This document shows, in pieces, positions 51,532-62,168 of a stretch of DNA of 64,000 nt. The stretch lies in contig CALNYS010000002.1 of the NCBI GenBank assembly GCA_942490855.1, positions 1 through 64,000 on the forward strand, written 5' to 3'. The translations under genes were made by a program, and so were the position numbers. Source of the DNA: CALNYS01 sp942490855. Its GTDB lineage: Bacteria > Planctomycetota > Phycisphaerae > Phycisphaerales > UBA1924. Position 1 is the first letter of the stretch. Every line of letters begins with the position of its first letter. Below the pieces are notes generated by a model. It saw only the letters and a list, made by a program, of their open reading frames with translations, ran no database searches and had not been told where the DNA came from.

Positions 51532-54064
51532 ATGAGCGATCACGACGGCGGCGCACAGCGCCGATACCGCGAAGTCACACTCGCCTCGATCATCTTTGGC
51601 GTCGTTGTCGGCGTCATCATGAACGCCGCGATTACCTACTCCGGCCTGAAGATCGGCTTCACGATCGTCGGCTCCTCCATCGCCGCCGTCCTCGGCTTCG
51701 GCGTCCTCAGAGGCGTGCTCCGCAAGGGCACCATCCTCGAGGTCAACATCGGGCAGACCGTCGGGTCCGCGGTGAACACGCCCAACTCCGGCGTCATCTT
51801 CACCGTCCCCGTGCTCTTCCTCATCGGCATCCCCCTCGTGACGGGGGGCTCGCCCAACTCGAACTTCTGGCTCATCACGCTCGCCTGCATCACCGGCGCC
51901 GTCCTCGGCGGCGCGTTCATCATCCCGCTACGCAAGCAGATGATCGACATCGAACGCCTCCGATTCCCCAGCGCCACAGCCGTCGGCGCCATCCTCAAGT
52001 CCCCCGGCGCCGGCGCGGCCAAGTCCGTCCTCCTCGTCGTCGGCATCGTCGTCTCCGCGCTCATCGCCCTCCCAGCCCAGCTCCCGCAGGTCTTCTCCGC
52101 GGCCGACACCGCCAACCTCGACGCCCTCGTCGAGAGCGAAAAGATCACCTACGAGGACAAGCTCCGCACCCTGATGATCGCCGGCTTCATCGAGAGCGAG
52201 TCCGCCCCCGCGGACCTCGTCTCCCACGGCGAGGCCCTCCACGACCTCAAGCTCGCCCGCGCCACACGCGCCGCCTCCGACAGCCCCACCCCCGAGATGA
52301 ACCGCGCCGTCATGAGCGCCGAAGCGCTCGCCGAGTACCGCGCGGGCGTCGCGACCGGCCAGCTCGGACGCGACTTCGGTGAGGGCCCCTACACCATCGG
52401 CAACTACCCCGACGAGGCTCGCCAAGCGCGTCCACGCCGCCGCCACCGCCCTCGACGAAGACAACGACGGGCAGCCCGACGTCGCCTGGGAAGACCTCCG
52501 CGACACCAAGGTCGGATGGGCCAAGCAGCCCGTCTGGGGCTACGCCGATCTCGACATCCGCATGGCCGCCGAGGTCGACGAGGCCGCCGGCACCGTCGAC
52601 TACGCCTTCGACGGGCTCGGCAACGAGAACCAGGTCCTCACCGTCAAAGCCGACCGCGACCGCGGCGGACGACCCGACCTCGTCGTCGACAACACCAACA
52701 TCGACGCCGGACGCATCTTCGGCCTCCCCGACGAGATGGAACTCCTCTTCGCCATCGCGCCCTTCGCGCTCGGCGCCGGGTACCTCACGGGCAAGGCCGG
52801 GCTCTTCGTTCTCGCCGGCGGCGTCCTCGCCTACCAGGTGCTCACCCCGATCCTCTTCAGCATGGGCTTCATGCCCGAGACGATCCTCCCCCACCAGGCC
52901 GCACACCACGGGCACGGCGCCATCAACCGCCCCCTCGGCATCGGCCTCCTCCTCGGCGGCGCCATGGCAGGCGTCATCGCCTCCTTCCCCGCCATCAAGG
53001 AAGCACTCAAGAGCATCGCCGTCTCCGGCAAGTCGAAGGTCTCCGGGGGCAGCGACGAGCTGGGCCTGAAGGTCCTCATCGTCGCCGTCGCCTCGGCCTT
53101 CATCTTCCTCTTCGCCGCCGCCGACTTCACCGGCTCCAAGCCCGTGAACACCGCCGACCCCATCTCCGGCTTCCCGCTCGCCAACGCCGCGGAAACCATC
53201 ACCGAGAACGGCTACACCATCGCCTTCGAGAGCACCGAATCTCTTAACGCGTGGAACACGATGCCCGAGGTGAACCATCAAGCGTTCCTCGAGAGCATCA
53301 ACGCCGACAAGCCCGGCCTGCTCGCCAGCATCAACCCCCACCTGCGGGCGCTCATCATCGCCGTCATCGGCGGCGCGTGGATCTGGTTCGCCGGCATCAT
53401 CATCGCCCAGTGCACCGGCATGACAGACTGGTCGCCGATCTCAGGCATGGCGCTCATCACCGTCGTGCTCGTCATGATGCTCGCCGGCGTCGGAGACCAG
53501 CTCGGCGCCATCATGATCGGCGCCGCACTCTGCGTCGCCATCACCTGCGCCGCCGACATGATGGCCGACCTCAAAACCGGCTACATCGTCGGCGCTTCTC
53601 CCAAGAAGCAGCAGATCGTCGAGCTCATCTCCACCGGCATCGGACCCGTCATCTCCATGCTCGTTCTCCTCCTCATCGCGCAGGCGAACATGGAGAAGTT
53701 CGGCGTCGCGATGGGCCCCGGCACCGACACCACCGCCCCGCAGGCCCAGGCCCTCCAGGCCGTCATCACCGGCGTCCAGGGCGGCGATATGCCCTACGTC
53801 CTCTACGGCGGAGGCGCGCTCATGGGCGCCCTCCTCGGCATCGGGTCCTTCTCAGGCCTCGGCGTCCTCGTCGGCCTCAGCATGTACCTGCCCATGAACT
53901 ACATCGCCACCTACGGCATCGGCTGCATCATCGCCATGATCGTCGGCAAGATGAAGGGCGCCAGGTGGGCAGAGGAATGGGGCGTGCCGCTCGCGGCCGG
54001 GTTCATCGTCGGCGACGCCCTCCTCGGGCTCGGCGTCAACTTCATCGTCCTCCTCCAGAGCTAA
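51532..54064 (+). CDS. OPT family oligopeptide transporter, interrupted by a frameshift as sequenced
   Basis: The ATG at 51532 opens a membrane protein of about 844 residues in two frames. The first frame has helices such as VGVIMNAAITYSGLKIGFTI and the typical IGQTVGSAVNTPNSG. It breaks near 52417-52419 after GNYPDEA. The second part reads LAKRVHAAATALDEDNDGQP and continues with further helices (FAIAPFALGAGYLTGKAGLF and others). Restoring a GC in GAGGCTCGCC (to GAGGCGCTCGCC) joins them. OPT proteins import peptides or metal-siderophore complexes with protons. The soluble loop at the break holds acidic DxDxDG loops. Confidence 0.85.
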
Positions 54065-54077
54065 CCGGGAGCCTGCC

Positions 54078-54905
54078 ATGAAACTCATCGGGAACCTGCT
54101 CCTGACCATCTGCCTCATCACCGGCTGCCTCTCCGCCGCCACCGCCTACCTCGCGTCGGTCGACGCGCCCGGGCTCACCGAGCTCACACTCTCTGAACCC
54201 GCCGGCGCGACGGAGCCCACCCCCGAACGCGTCGCCGAAATCGAGGCCCAGTACGCCGCCGGCGCCATCACCGCCGAGGCCTACATCGCACAGCTCGAAG
54301 CGCGCGACCCTGTCGTCGACACCCCCCCCGCCGACGCCAGCGAAGACGAGATGTCGCTGACCGAAGCCCAGCTCCAAGAACTGCGCGCCGACAACGCCGA
54401 CGTCGAGTACCTCCACTTCAAGGAGTTCTCGCTCGCACGCTGGCCCCACGCCTGGATCTTCGGCCTCTCCGCCGCCGGCCTCCTCGCCGGGTCGCTCCTC
54501 GTGCGCGCCGGCGACAAGGCCCACATCGCCAAGCAGCACACCGGCGACGGCGACACCGCCCCCGTGAACTCGCCCGAGGTCTCCATGAAGGCCATCGAGA
54601 CCGGCGTGACCTCGCTTCAGACCGACCTGGCCTCGATGCCCAGTGAAAACGACAAGCTCCGAGCCATCCTCGCGCGCTTGGGCGCTCTCCAGGGCGACGC
54701 CATCCCGACGTTCATCGAGGCCCGGCCCCAGCTCATCGCTCGGTTCGGGCTCGGCAAGTACGCCGAGATCATGGACCGCTTCGCCGCCATGGAACGCAAG
54801 ATCAACCGGTCGTGGTCCGCCGCCGCCGACGGTCACCTGGGCGAGTCCACCACCGCCCTCAACGACGCCGTGCTCATCGCCCCAGAGGTCAGCGCGAAGC
54901 TCTAA
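54078..54905 (+). CDS. Unknown membrane protein downstream of the OPT transporter
   Basis: A 275-residue protein whose ATG lies 13 nt after the OPT stop. A hydrophobic N-terminus (about 1-25) acts as signal or anchor, and a second helix is at about 118-138 (AWIFGLSAAGLLAGSLLV). Between them is an acidic, Glu- and Ala-rich region with coiled-coil character. After the second helix comes a cytosolic helical segment. No known domain is visible. Its place after the OPT gene suggests a subunit or regulator of the transporter. Confidence 0.65.
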   Translation: MKLIGNLLLTICLITGCLSAATAYLASVDAPGLTELTLSEPAGATEPTPERVAEIEAQYAAGAITAEAYIAQLEARDPVVDTPPADASEDEMSLTEAQLQELRADNADVEYLHFKEFSLARWPHAWIFGLSAAGLLAGSLLVRAGDKAHIAKQHTGDGDTAPVNSPEVSMKAIETGVTSLQTDLASMPSENDKLRAILARLGALQGDAIPTFIEARPQLIARFGLGKYAEIMDRFAAMERKINRSWSAAADGHLGESTTALNDAVLIAPEVSAKL

Positions 54906-57900
54906 CTAGACCCGCTGCCCCAGCAGCGCCGCGCACTGCGCAATCAACCGGTGGCGGTCGATCGGCTTGGCGCCGTAGTCGTCGCACCCCGCGTCCAGAC
55001 ACAGCTGTCGGTCCCCGGACATCACGTGCGCGGTCAGCGCGAGGATCGGAGCCGTGACCCCCGCCTCACGAAGCGTGCGCGTCGCGGTGTACCCGTCCAT
55101 CTCCGGCATCTGCATATCCATCACGATCAGCTCGTACGGGTGCCCCGACGCCGACGCCTCGTGCACCGCCTCCACCGCCAGCGCGCCGTTCTCCACCACC
55201 ACCACCTCCGCGCCCGCCTTCCGCAGCACGTGCGCAATCAGCCGCTGGTTGTCCGGGCCGTCCTCCGCAAGCAGCACGCGCCGATCAAGGCACGGCTGCT
55301 TCTCGTGGATCACCACATGCTCCGGCACGAGAGACGCGAACCCCGTCGCGTCCTCCGCCATCGCGAGCTCCTCTGAACCCACCGCCGCCACGCTCAGCGT
55401 GAACACGCTCCCCTCGCCCGGCGTGCTCTCGACCGTCACGTCCCCGCCCAGCATCCACGCGAGACGACGGGAGATCGAAAGCCCCAGCCCCGTCCCGCCG
55501 TAGCGACGCGTCATCGACGTGTCCGCCTGGGTGAACTCGCGGAAGAGCTTCCCGACCTGCTCCTCGTCCATGCCGATCCCGGTGTCGATCACCTCGAAGC
55601 GCGTGTGCCCGTCGCGGTGCCCGATGCGGACCACCACCCGCCCCTCGTCCGTGAACTTCACCGCGTTGCCGACAAGGTTCACGAGGATCTGGCGCAAACG
55701 CACCGGGTCCGTCCAGATCTTCTTCGGGAGCGGGAACTCGTACTCGATGCCCAGCCCGACGCCCTTCTCGTTGGCGCGCCCGAGCATCAGGCCCACCGCG
55801 TCCTGCGCGATCTGCGCGGGCGACACGTCGAGGCGCTCGATCGTCATCTTCCCCGCCTCGATCTTCGAAAGATCGAGGATGTCGTTGATGATCGACAGCA
55901 GGTGCTTCCCGTTCCGACGGATCGTCGAGATGAGCGTCTTCGCCTCGTCGTCGCCGCTCTCGGCGAACTTGTCGTCGAGCAGATCCGAGTACCCAAGGAT
56001 CGCCGTCATCGGCGTGCGGATCTCGTGGCTCATGTTCGCGAGGAACTCGCTCTTGGAGCGGTTCGAAGCCTCCGCCTCTTCGCGCGCCGACACCAGCTGG
56101 TGCGTCTTCTCGCGCAGCTTCTCCGCGTACACCTTCATCCGATCCTCGGCGAGCTTCATCTCCGTGATGTCGATCATCGTCCCGAGGAACCCGAGGTACT
56201 CCCCGTCGTACGAGAACCGCGGCTCGCCGGTGTCGAGCATCCACCGGTACGACCCGTCGTCCCGCAGGTACCGGAACGTCATCGTGAACGCCGACTGCTC
56301 CCGGAACGCGCGCGAGCACGTCTCCAGCACGCCAACATCCTCCGGGTGGATCAGCTCCGCCCACCGGTCGCCGAAGCCCTCCTCGGCCTGACGCCCCGTG
56401 AACTCCGACCACTTCTTGTTCAGGAACGAGACCTGACGCTCGGGCGTCGCCATCCACATCAGCGCCGGGACGCCGTCAGACAGCGTCCGGAACAGCATCT
56501 CGCTCTCACGCAGCCGCGTCATCACCTCGTCGGCCTGACGCTGCGCATCTTCCAGCTCGCGCGTGCGGATAGTGAGCAGACGCGTCTGCTCCTCCGCGGC
56601 GTTGTTCATCAGACGCAGGTCGCGCGTCACGAGCTCCAGGTACCGCCGATCCGTCTCCCGCTCCGTCACGTCCTCGAGCGCCAGCACCACCCGCGCGGGA
56701 CCGCTCCAATCAAACCGCGTCGCGTGAACCGTAAACGTCCGCGCCGCCGCCCCGACCGAGGCCTCATGCTGGTGCTCGTACCGCGTCTCAGCGCCAGAGA
56801 GGATCAGACGCACCGCCGTCGCGATCGCCGCACCCTCCGCGCCCCACGGCCCCCCGGCCCCCTGGCACGCGCCGAGGTAGTCCTGCCCGATCTCCACGCC
56901 GCCGCCCCGCCAGAACGTGCGCACAAGCTCGTCCCACGCCTGGTTGGTCGCGACGATCACCCCGTCCTCGTCAAGAATCACAATGCTCGTGTGCAGCGCG
57001 TCAACCGTGCAGCGCGCAAACGCCTCGCTCTCCTTGTGCGACAGCGTCATCGTGTCCGCGATCGAGCGGGCCCGGTCGCGCGTCCGGATCAGCGACCACG
57101 CGAACGCGGTCACCAGGAACGACATCACCAGCCCGATCGCCGCCGTACGCACCGCCGCCGAGCTCAGCACGCCGCCGGGCCGCTTGTACGCGTACACCAG
57201 CGTCCACGCCCGCCCGCCCGCGAGCAGCTCCCGCTCCTCCGCGCCCTGAGCGCGGATCCACCCGAGGCAGCTCGGTTCGTCCGCCGTGCGCGACGCCTCG
57301 TCATGACACGTGTCGAACACGATCCGCTCGCCGTCAGCCGTCTGCTGCAAGAGCGCAAAGTGATCCTGGGACGGCCGCACGCGGGCGATCTCGTCCATCA
57401 TCTGGCTGAGCGAGACGACCACCGACACCCACCCGTACAGCGTGTCTTGCCGACCCGGGCCCGGCCCGTGCAACTCGTTCATGTCGTACAGCGGGAGGTA
57501 GCACACCGCCCCCCACTCCCCGGGGCGCTGGAGCAGACGGATCGGCTCGGTAAAGACCGCCTGCCCGGTCCGCGCCGCCTCGTCGAGCGTAGCCATGACC
57601 GCCGTGTGATTCGTGACCTCGGCGCCGATCGCCCCGGCGTTCTTCTCTCTCGGCTCGACCGTCGCCAGCACCCGCAGATCGCCGTCCGCCGGCAGCTCCC
57701 CGTGCGTCGCCCACAAGCGGAACCCCTCGAGCCCCTCCGCTTCCATGCGATGCACAAACGCCTCGCGCTCGTCGCTCTGCACAAGCGCAACGTACCCAAG
57801 CCCCATCGACCCGCCGCCGAGCCGCGAGATATCAGCGGCCCGCGCAAACTGGCGGAACTCAGCGATCGACACGTGCGTGCTGCTTTGATGGAAGCCGCGG

Positions 57901-58106
57901 AGCATCCGCAGCACATGGGCGTACACCTCAAACTGCGAACGGAGCGCCCCGGCGAGCTCGTCGGCGCTGTTCGACTGCGCCGCGACGTGCTCGCGTCGCT
58001 CCATCGTGTGGACAGCGATCACCAACACGCCCGTCGTTACGAGCGAAAGCACGAGCACCAGAGCGATCGCCCAGCGCTTCGACAGCCACCACATCACAGT
58101 CGACAT
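54906..58106 (-). CDS. Hybrid sensor histidine kinase with CHASE, PAS, HisKA, HATPase and receiver domains
   Basis: A 1066-residue protein from the ATG at 58106. A first helix at about 10-30, a CHASE-type extracellular domain to about 320, and a second helix (AAIGLVMSFLVTAFAWSLI) follow. Two PAS segments come next, the second (FLNKKWSEFTGRQAEEGFGD) being PAS-fold type 3. HisKA has FLANMSHEIRTPMTAILGYS with the phosphorylated His; HATPase has VNLVGNAVKFTDEG, DTGIGM and GGTGLGLSISRRLAWMLGG. A C-terminal receiver (VLLAEDGPDNQRL, IVMDMQMPEMDG, KPID) follows. The input signal is unknown; no response regulator gene is next to it. Confidence 0.93.
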   Translation of the reverse strand: MSTVMWWLSKRWAIALVLVLSLVTTGVLVIAVHTMERREHVAAQSNSADELAGALRSQFEVYAHVLRMLRGFHQSSTHVSIAEFRQFARAADISRLGGGSMGLGYVALVQSDEREAFVHRMEAEGLEGFRLWATHGELPADGDLRVLATVEPREKNAGAIGAEVTNHTAVMATLDEAARTGQAVFTEPIRLLQRPGEWGAVCYLPLYDMNELHGPGPGRQDTLYGWVSVVVSLSQMMDEIARVRPSQDHFALLQQTADGERIVFDTCHDEASRTADEPSCLGWIRAQGAEERELLAGGRAWTLVYAYKRPGGVLSSAAVRTAAIGLVMSFLVTAFAWSLIRTRDRARSIADTMTLSHKESEAFARCTVDALHTSIVILDEDGVIVATNQAWDELVRTFWRGGGVEIGQDYLGACQGAGGPWGAEGAAIATAVRLILSGAETRYEHQHEASVGAAARTFTVHATRFDWSGPARVVLALEDVTERETDRRYLELVTRDLRLMNNAAEEQTRLLTIRTRELEDAQRQADEVMTRLRESEMLFRTLSDGVPALMWMATPERQVSFLNKKWSEFTGRQAEEGFGDRWAELIHPEDVGVLETCSRAFREQSAFTMTFRYLRDDGSYRWMLDTGEPRFSYDGEYLGFLGTMIDITEMKLAEDRMKVYAEKLREKTHQLVSAREEAEASNRSKSEFLANMSHEIRTPMTAILGYSDLLDDKFAESGDDEAKTLISTIRRNGKHLLSIINDILDLSKIEAGKMTIERLDVSPAQIAQDAVGLMLGRANEKGVGLGIEYEFPLPKKIWTDPVRLRQILVNLVGNAVKFTDEGRVVVRIGHRDGHTRFEVIDTGIGMDEEQVGKLFREFTQADTSMTRRYGGTGLGLSISRRLAWMLGGDVTVESTPGEGSVFTLSVAAVGSEELAMAEDATGFASLVPEHVVIHEKQPCLDRRVLLAEDGPDNQRLIAHVLRKAGAEVVVVENGALAVEAVHEASASGHPYELIVMDMQMPEMDGYTATRTLREAGVTAPILALTAHVMSGDRQLCLDAGCDDYGAKPIDRHRLIAQCAALLGQRV

Positions 58107-58262
58107 CGATCCCAAGGCGTTCTCCGAGCGTCCGAAAAGATCGCACCGGGGCCAGAGCCCCCGTTCGTCCAATCGACGCGATCACGCCCCCGATCAAGCC
58201 GCTGACCCTCTTTCACCCCCTTCGGACACGCCCGCGTGACCAGCCCCCCCGCGTGCGCTACG

Positions 58263-61200
58263 ATGGCCGCCCGCATGCCCCTGAACGAACGCGAGATCCG
58301 CGCACGACTGCGCGACTGCACCGCCGCCGACGAGGCCTCCCTCAAAAGACGCCTCAAGGGGATCGAACGCGCTCGACGCGCCGGAAAAAAGACCGATAAC
58401 GCCACAGCAGCCATCGCCAGAGACCTCGACGCCGCCGAAGCACGCTTCCAACGCCGCCGCGACGCCGTCCCCGCCATCGACTACCCCCCCGACCTCCCCA
58501 TCTCGCAAAAACGCGACGAGATCGCCGCACTCATCCGCGACCACCAGGTCGTCGTCGTCTGCGGCGAGACCGGCTCGGGCAAGACCACACAGCTCCCCAA
58601 AATCTGCCTCGAGCTCGGGCGCGGCGTCCGCGGCAAGATCGGGCACACCCAGCCCCGCCGCATCGCCGCACGCTCCCTCGCCGCGCGCATCGCCGAGGAA
58701 CTCCGCACCCCCCTCGGCAACCAGGTGGGCTACAAGGTCCGCTTCACCGACCACACCAAGCCCGACTCGCTCGTCAAGGTGATGACCGACGGCATCCTCC
58801 TCGCCGAGACACAGGGCGACCGCTTCCTCCGCGACTACGACACCATCATCGTGGACGAAGCGCACGAGCGCAGCCTCAACATCGACTTCCTCCTCGGCTA
58901 CCTCAAACGCCTCCTCCCCAAACGCCGCGACCTCAAAGTCATCGTGACCAGCGCCACGATCGACCCCGAACGCTTCAGCGAGCACTTCGAGAACGCCCCC
59001 ATCATCAACGTCTCCGGGCGCACCTACCCCGTCGAGATCCGCTACCGCCCGCTCCACGCCGTCGACGAGAACGACACCGAGCAGGACCAGGGCGAAGGTC
59101 TCCTCAGCGCGATCGACGAGCTCACCTCCCACGCCCACTCGGGCGACATCCTCGCGTTCTTCCCCGGCGAACGCGACATCCGCGAGGCCGCCGCCGTCAT
59201 CCAGGACGCCTTCGGCGACCGCTTCGAAACGCTCCCACTCCTCGCGCGCCTCACCAACGAAGAACAGCAGCGCGTCTTCGCCCCGCACACCAAACGGCGC
59301 ATCGTCCTCGCGACCAACGTCGCCGAGACGTCCCTCACCGTGCCCGGCATCAAGTACGTCATCGACACCGGGCTCGCGCGCATCAGCGCCTACTCCGCAC
59401 GCACCCGCGTCCAGCGCCTGCCCATCGAACCGATCAGCCAGGCCTCCGCCGCCCAGCGCTCCGGGCGCTGCGGCCGCGTCGAGGCGGGCGTCGCCGTACG
59501 CCTCTACGCCGAAGAGGACTTCAAGGGACGCCCCGAGTTCACCACGCCAGAGATCAAACGCACCAACCTCGCCTCAGTCATCCTCCAGATGAAGTCGCTC
59601 AACCTGGGCGACATCGACCGCTTCCCCTTCGTCGAACCCCCCGAGCACAAGTACATCCGCGACGGCTACGACACCCTCCGCGAGCTCGGCGCGATCGACG
59701 ACGAAGACCAGCTCACCGAGATCGGACGCACCCTCGCCCGCTTCCCCCTCGACCCGCGCGTCGGGCGCATGATCCTCGCCGGGCAGGAACACAACTGCCT
59801 CGACGACGTCCTCGTCATCGCCGCCGCCCTCTCCGCCCAGGACCCCCGCGACCGCCCCTTCGACCAGCGCACCGAGGCCGACCTCGCCCACCAGACCTTC
59901 GCGCACCCCGAGTCGGACTTCATCACCTACCTCAACATGTGGCGCTTCCTCCACGAACAGGAAGAAGCCCTCTCCCGCAGCAAACTCCGCAAGGCCTGCA
60001 AGCAGAACTTCCTCTCCTACATGCGCCTCCGCGACTGGCGCGACGTCTACTACCAGATCCGCTCCATCGCCAAAGAGCACATCGGACGCGTCGAGCCCCG
60101 GCGCGCCGAAGTCGAACCCGACGTCCACGCCCTCCACCTCGCCCTCCTCTCGGGACTCCTCGGCTCCGTCGGCAAGCTCGACGACAAGCACGAGTACTCC
60201 GGCCCGCGCGGGCTCCGCTTCCACATCCACCCCGGGTCCAAGCTCTTCTCCGCCAAGCCCAAGTGGGTCGTCGCGGAAGAACTCGTCCACACCACGCGCC
60301 TCTACGCCCGCTGCGTCGCACGCGTCAAACCCCAGTGGATCGAGAGCGCCGCAGGCGACCTCGTCAAAAAAACCTACACCAAGCCCGAGTGGAACCCCGA
60401 CCACGCCCAGGTCGAAGCACGCGAACGCGTCACGCTCTTCGGCCTCGAGCTCTTCCCCGCGCGCATCGTCCACTACGGACCGGTCAACCCCGCCGAGGCC
60501 CGCGAGATCTTCATCCACCGCGCGCTCGTCGAGGGCGAGTACAACGCCAAGGCCCTCTTCCTCGAGCACAACGGCAAAGTCGCCGCCCGCATCGAACGCC
60601 TCGAAGACAAAGCCAGACGGCGCGACATCCTCGCCGACCGCGCCGCCCGCTACACCTTCTACGACAACCGCGTCCCACACGACGTCTACTGCGGCAAAAC
60701 CTTCGAGCAGTGGCGCGTCGCCGCCGAGCGCGACAACCCCAGCGCGCTCTACATGACCGACGAGGACCTCCTCGCCGGCGACGCCTCCGACGTCACCCCC
60801 GAGCGCTACCCCGACGCCCTCAGCGCCGCCGCCGTCGAGCTCCCCCTCGCCTACAAACTCGCCCCGGGCGAGAACGAAGACGGCGTCACCGTCACCGTCC
60901 CCCTCGAAGCCCTCAACCAGCTCGACCCCCAGCAAGCCGAGTGGCTCGTCCCCGGTCTCCTCAAGGAGAAGATCGTCGCGCTCATCAAGGGCATGCCCAA
61001 AAGCGTGCGCACCAACTTCATCCCCGCGCCCACCTACGCCGACCGCGTCCTCCCCCGCCTCGCCCCCGAGAACGGCCCCCTGCGCGACCAGCTCCGCGAC
61101 GCGCTCCACGCCCTCACCGGCGTCGCGATCCCCGACGGTGCCCTCGACCGCGCCGAGCTCCCCGAGCACCTCCGCCTGCGCATCCGCGTCGTCGACGCCG

Positions 61201-62168
61201 CCGGCGAGCCCGTCGCCGAGGGACGCGACGTCGCCGCACTCCGCGCCGCGCTGGGCGAGAAGGCCCGCGCCGCACTCTCCCAGCTCCCCGAGCACGATTA
61301 CAACCGCGAAGACCTCACCGGCTGGGACTTCGACGACCTCCCCAAGACCGTCGAGATCGCCCGCGCCGGAGCAACCGTCCAGGGCTGCCCCGCCCTCACC
61401 GACGAAGACGCCCGCGTCTGCCTCCGCCTCTTCGACGACAACGCCGCCGCCCGCACCGCCCACGCCGCCGGGCTCCGTCGCCTCTTCCGCGTCCACTTCG
61501 ACCGCGAATTCAAGGCCCAGGCGCGCATCCTCCCCAACTTCGACGCCCTCGCCCTCCGCTACGCCCCCATCGGCCCCGCGAGCGAGCTCCGCGACGCCAT
61601 CCTCCTCCGCACCGCCGAGGTCGCCTTCCTCCCCGACTCCCCCAACATCCGCACCAAGGCCGAGTGGGACGCCCGCCTCGACTTCGGCTGGAACCGCCTC
61701 CAGCACGCGACGCAGGACGCCTGCCGCGTCATCGCCTCCGTCCTCGAACAACTCCAGCACGCGCGCCTCGCGATCGACGCCCTCACCCAACCCGAGCGCG
61801 CCGCCGCCCGACAAGACGCCCAGCGCCAGCTCGCGTCGCTCACCCCGCCGGGCTTCCTGACCTCAACCCCGTGGAGCGCGCTCTCGCGCCTGCCCGTCTA
61901 CCTCGCCGCGGCGCTGCGCGAACGCCTCGCGAAGCTCCCCGGCAACGAAAAACGCGACGCCGAACTCGCCGCCCTCGTCACGCCCTTCCAGAACGCCTGC
62001 GATCAGAAACGCGCCCGCCACCAGCAGAGCGGCGTCGTAGACCCCGAGCTCGACAAACTCCGCTGGATGATCGAGGAATACCGCGTCTCGCTCTGGGCGC
62101 AGCGCCTCGGCGTCGCGGACAAGGTGTCCCCGCAACGCCTCGAAAAACAGTGGAAAAAAACCCGCTGA
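58263..62168 (+). CDS. hrpA: ATP-dependent RNA helicase HrpA
   Basis: A 1301-residue DEAH-box helicase from the ATG at 58263 (58275 is an alternative start). GETGSGKTTQLPK, DEAHERSLNID, VTSATID and SAAQRSGRCGR are helicase motifs I, II, III and VI. A helicase-associated domain follows, and the C-terminal 500 residues match the HrpA-specific DUF3418 region. HrpA unwinds RNA and rescues stalled ribosomes. Length close to E. coli HrpA (1300 residues). Confidence 0.95.
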   Translation: MAARMPLNEREIRARLRDCTAADEASLKRRLKGIERARRAGKKTDNATAAIARDLDAAEARFQRRRDAVPAIDYPPDLPISQKRDEIAALIRDHQVVVVCGETGSGKTTQLPKICLELGRGVRGKIGHTQPRRIAARSLAARIAEELRTPLGNQVGYKVRFTDHTKPDSLVKVMTDGILLAETQGDRFLRDYDTIIVDEAHERSLNIDFLLGYLKRLLPKRRDLKVIVTSATIDPERFSEHFENAPIINVSGRTYPVEIRYRPLHAVDENDTEQDQGEGLLSAIDELTSHAHSGDILAFFPGERDIREAAAVIQDAFGDRFETLPLLARLTNEEQQRVFAPHTKRRIVLATNVAETSLTVPGIKYVIDTGLARISAYSARTRVQRLPIEPISQASAAQRSGRCGRVEAGVAVRLYAEEDFKGRPEFTTPEIKRTNLASVILQMKSLNLGDIDRFPFVEPPEHKYIRDGYDTLRELGAIDDEDQLTEIGRTLARFPLDPRVGRMILAGQEHNCLDDVLVIAAALSAQDPRDRPFDQRTEADLAHQTFAHPESDFITYLNMWRFLHEQEEALSRSKLRKACKQNFLSYMRLRDWRDVYYQIRSIAKEHIGRVEPRRAEVEPDVHALHLALLSGLLGSVGKLDDKHEYSGPRGLRFHIHPGSKLFSAKPKWVVAEELVHTTRLYARCVARVKPQWIESAAGDLVKKTYTKPEWNPDHAQVEARERVTLFGLELFPARIVHYGPVNPAEAREIFIHRALVEGEYNAKALFLEHNGKVAARIERLEDKARRRDILADRAARYTFYDNRVPHDVYCGKTFEQWRVAAERDNPSALYMTDEDLLAGDASDVTPERYPDALSAAAVELPLAYKLAPGENEDGVTVTVPLEALNQLDPQQAEWLVPGLLKEKIVALIKGMPKSVRTNFIPAPTYADRVLPRLAPENGPLRDQLRDALHALTGVAIPDGALDRAELPEHLRLRIRVVDAAGEPVAEGRDVAALRAALGEKARAALSQLPEHDYNREDLTGWDFDDLPKTVEIARAGATVQGCPALTDEDARVCLRLFDDNAAARTAHAAGLRRLFRVHFDREFKAQARILPNFDALALRYAPIGPASELRDAILLRTAEVAFLPDSPNIRTKAEWDARLDFGWNRLQHATQDACRVIASVLEQLQHARLAIDALTQPERAAARQDAQRQLASLTPPGFLTSTPWSALSRLPVYLAAALRERLAKLPGNEKRDAELAALVTPFQNACDQKRARHQQSGVVDPELDKLRWMIEEYRVSLWAQRLGVADKVSPQRLEKQWKKTR

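Noticed and set aside
59574..61814. 746-codon open frame antisense to hrpA
   Set aside because: Gly-, Glu- and Val-rich composition typical of the antisense of an Arg/Ala-rich gene, with no domain; hrpA on the plus strand has all helicase motifs.
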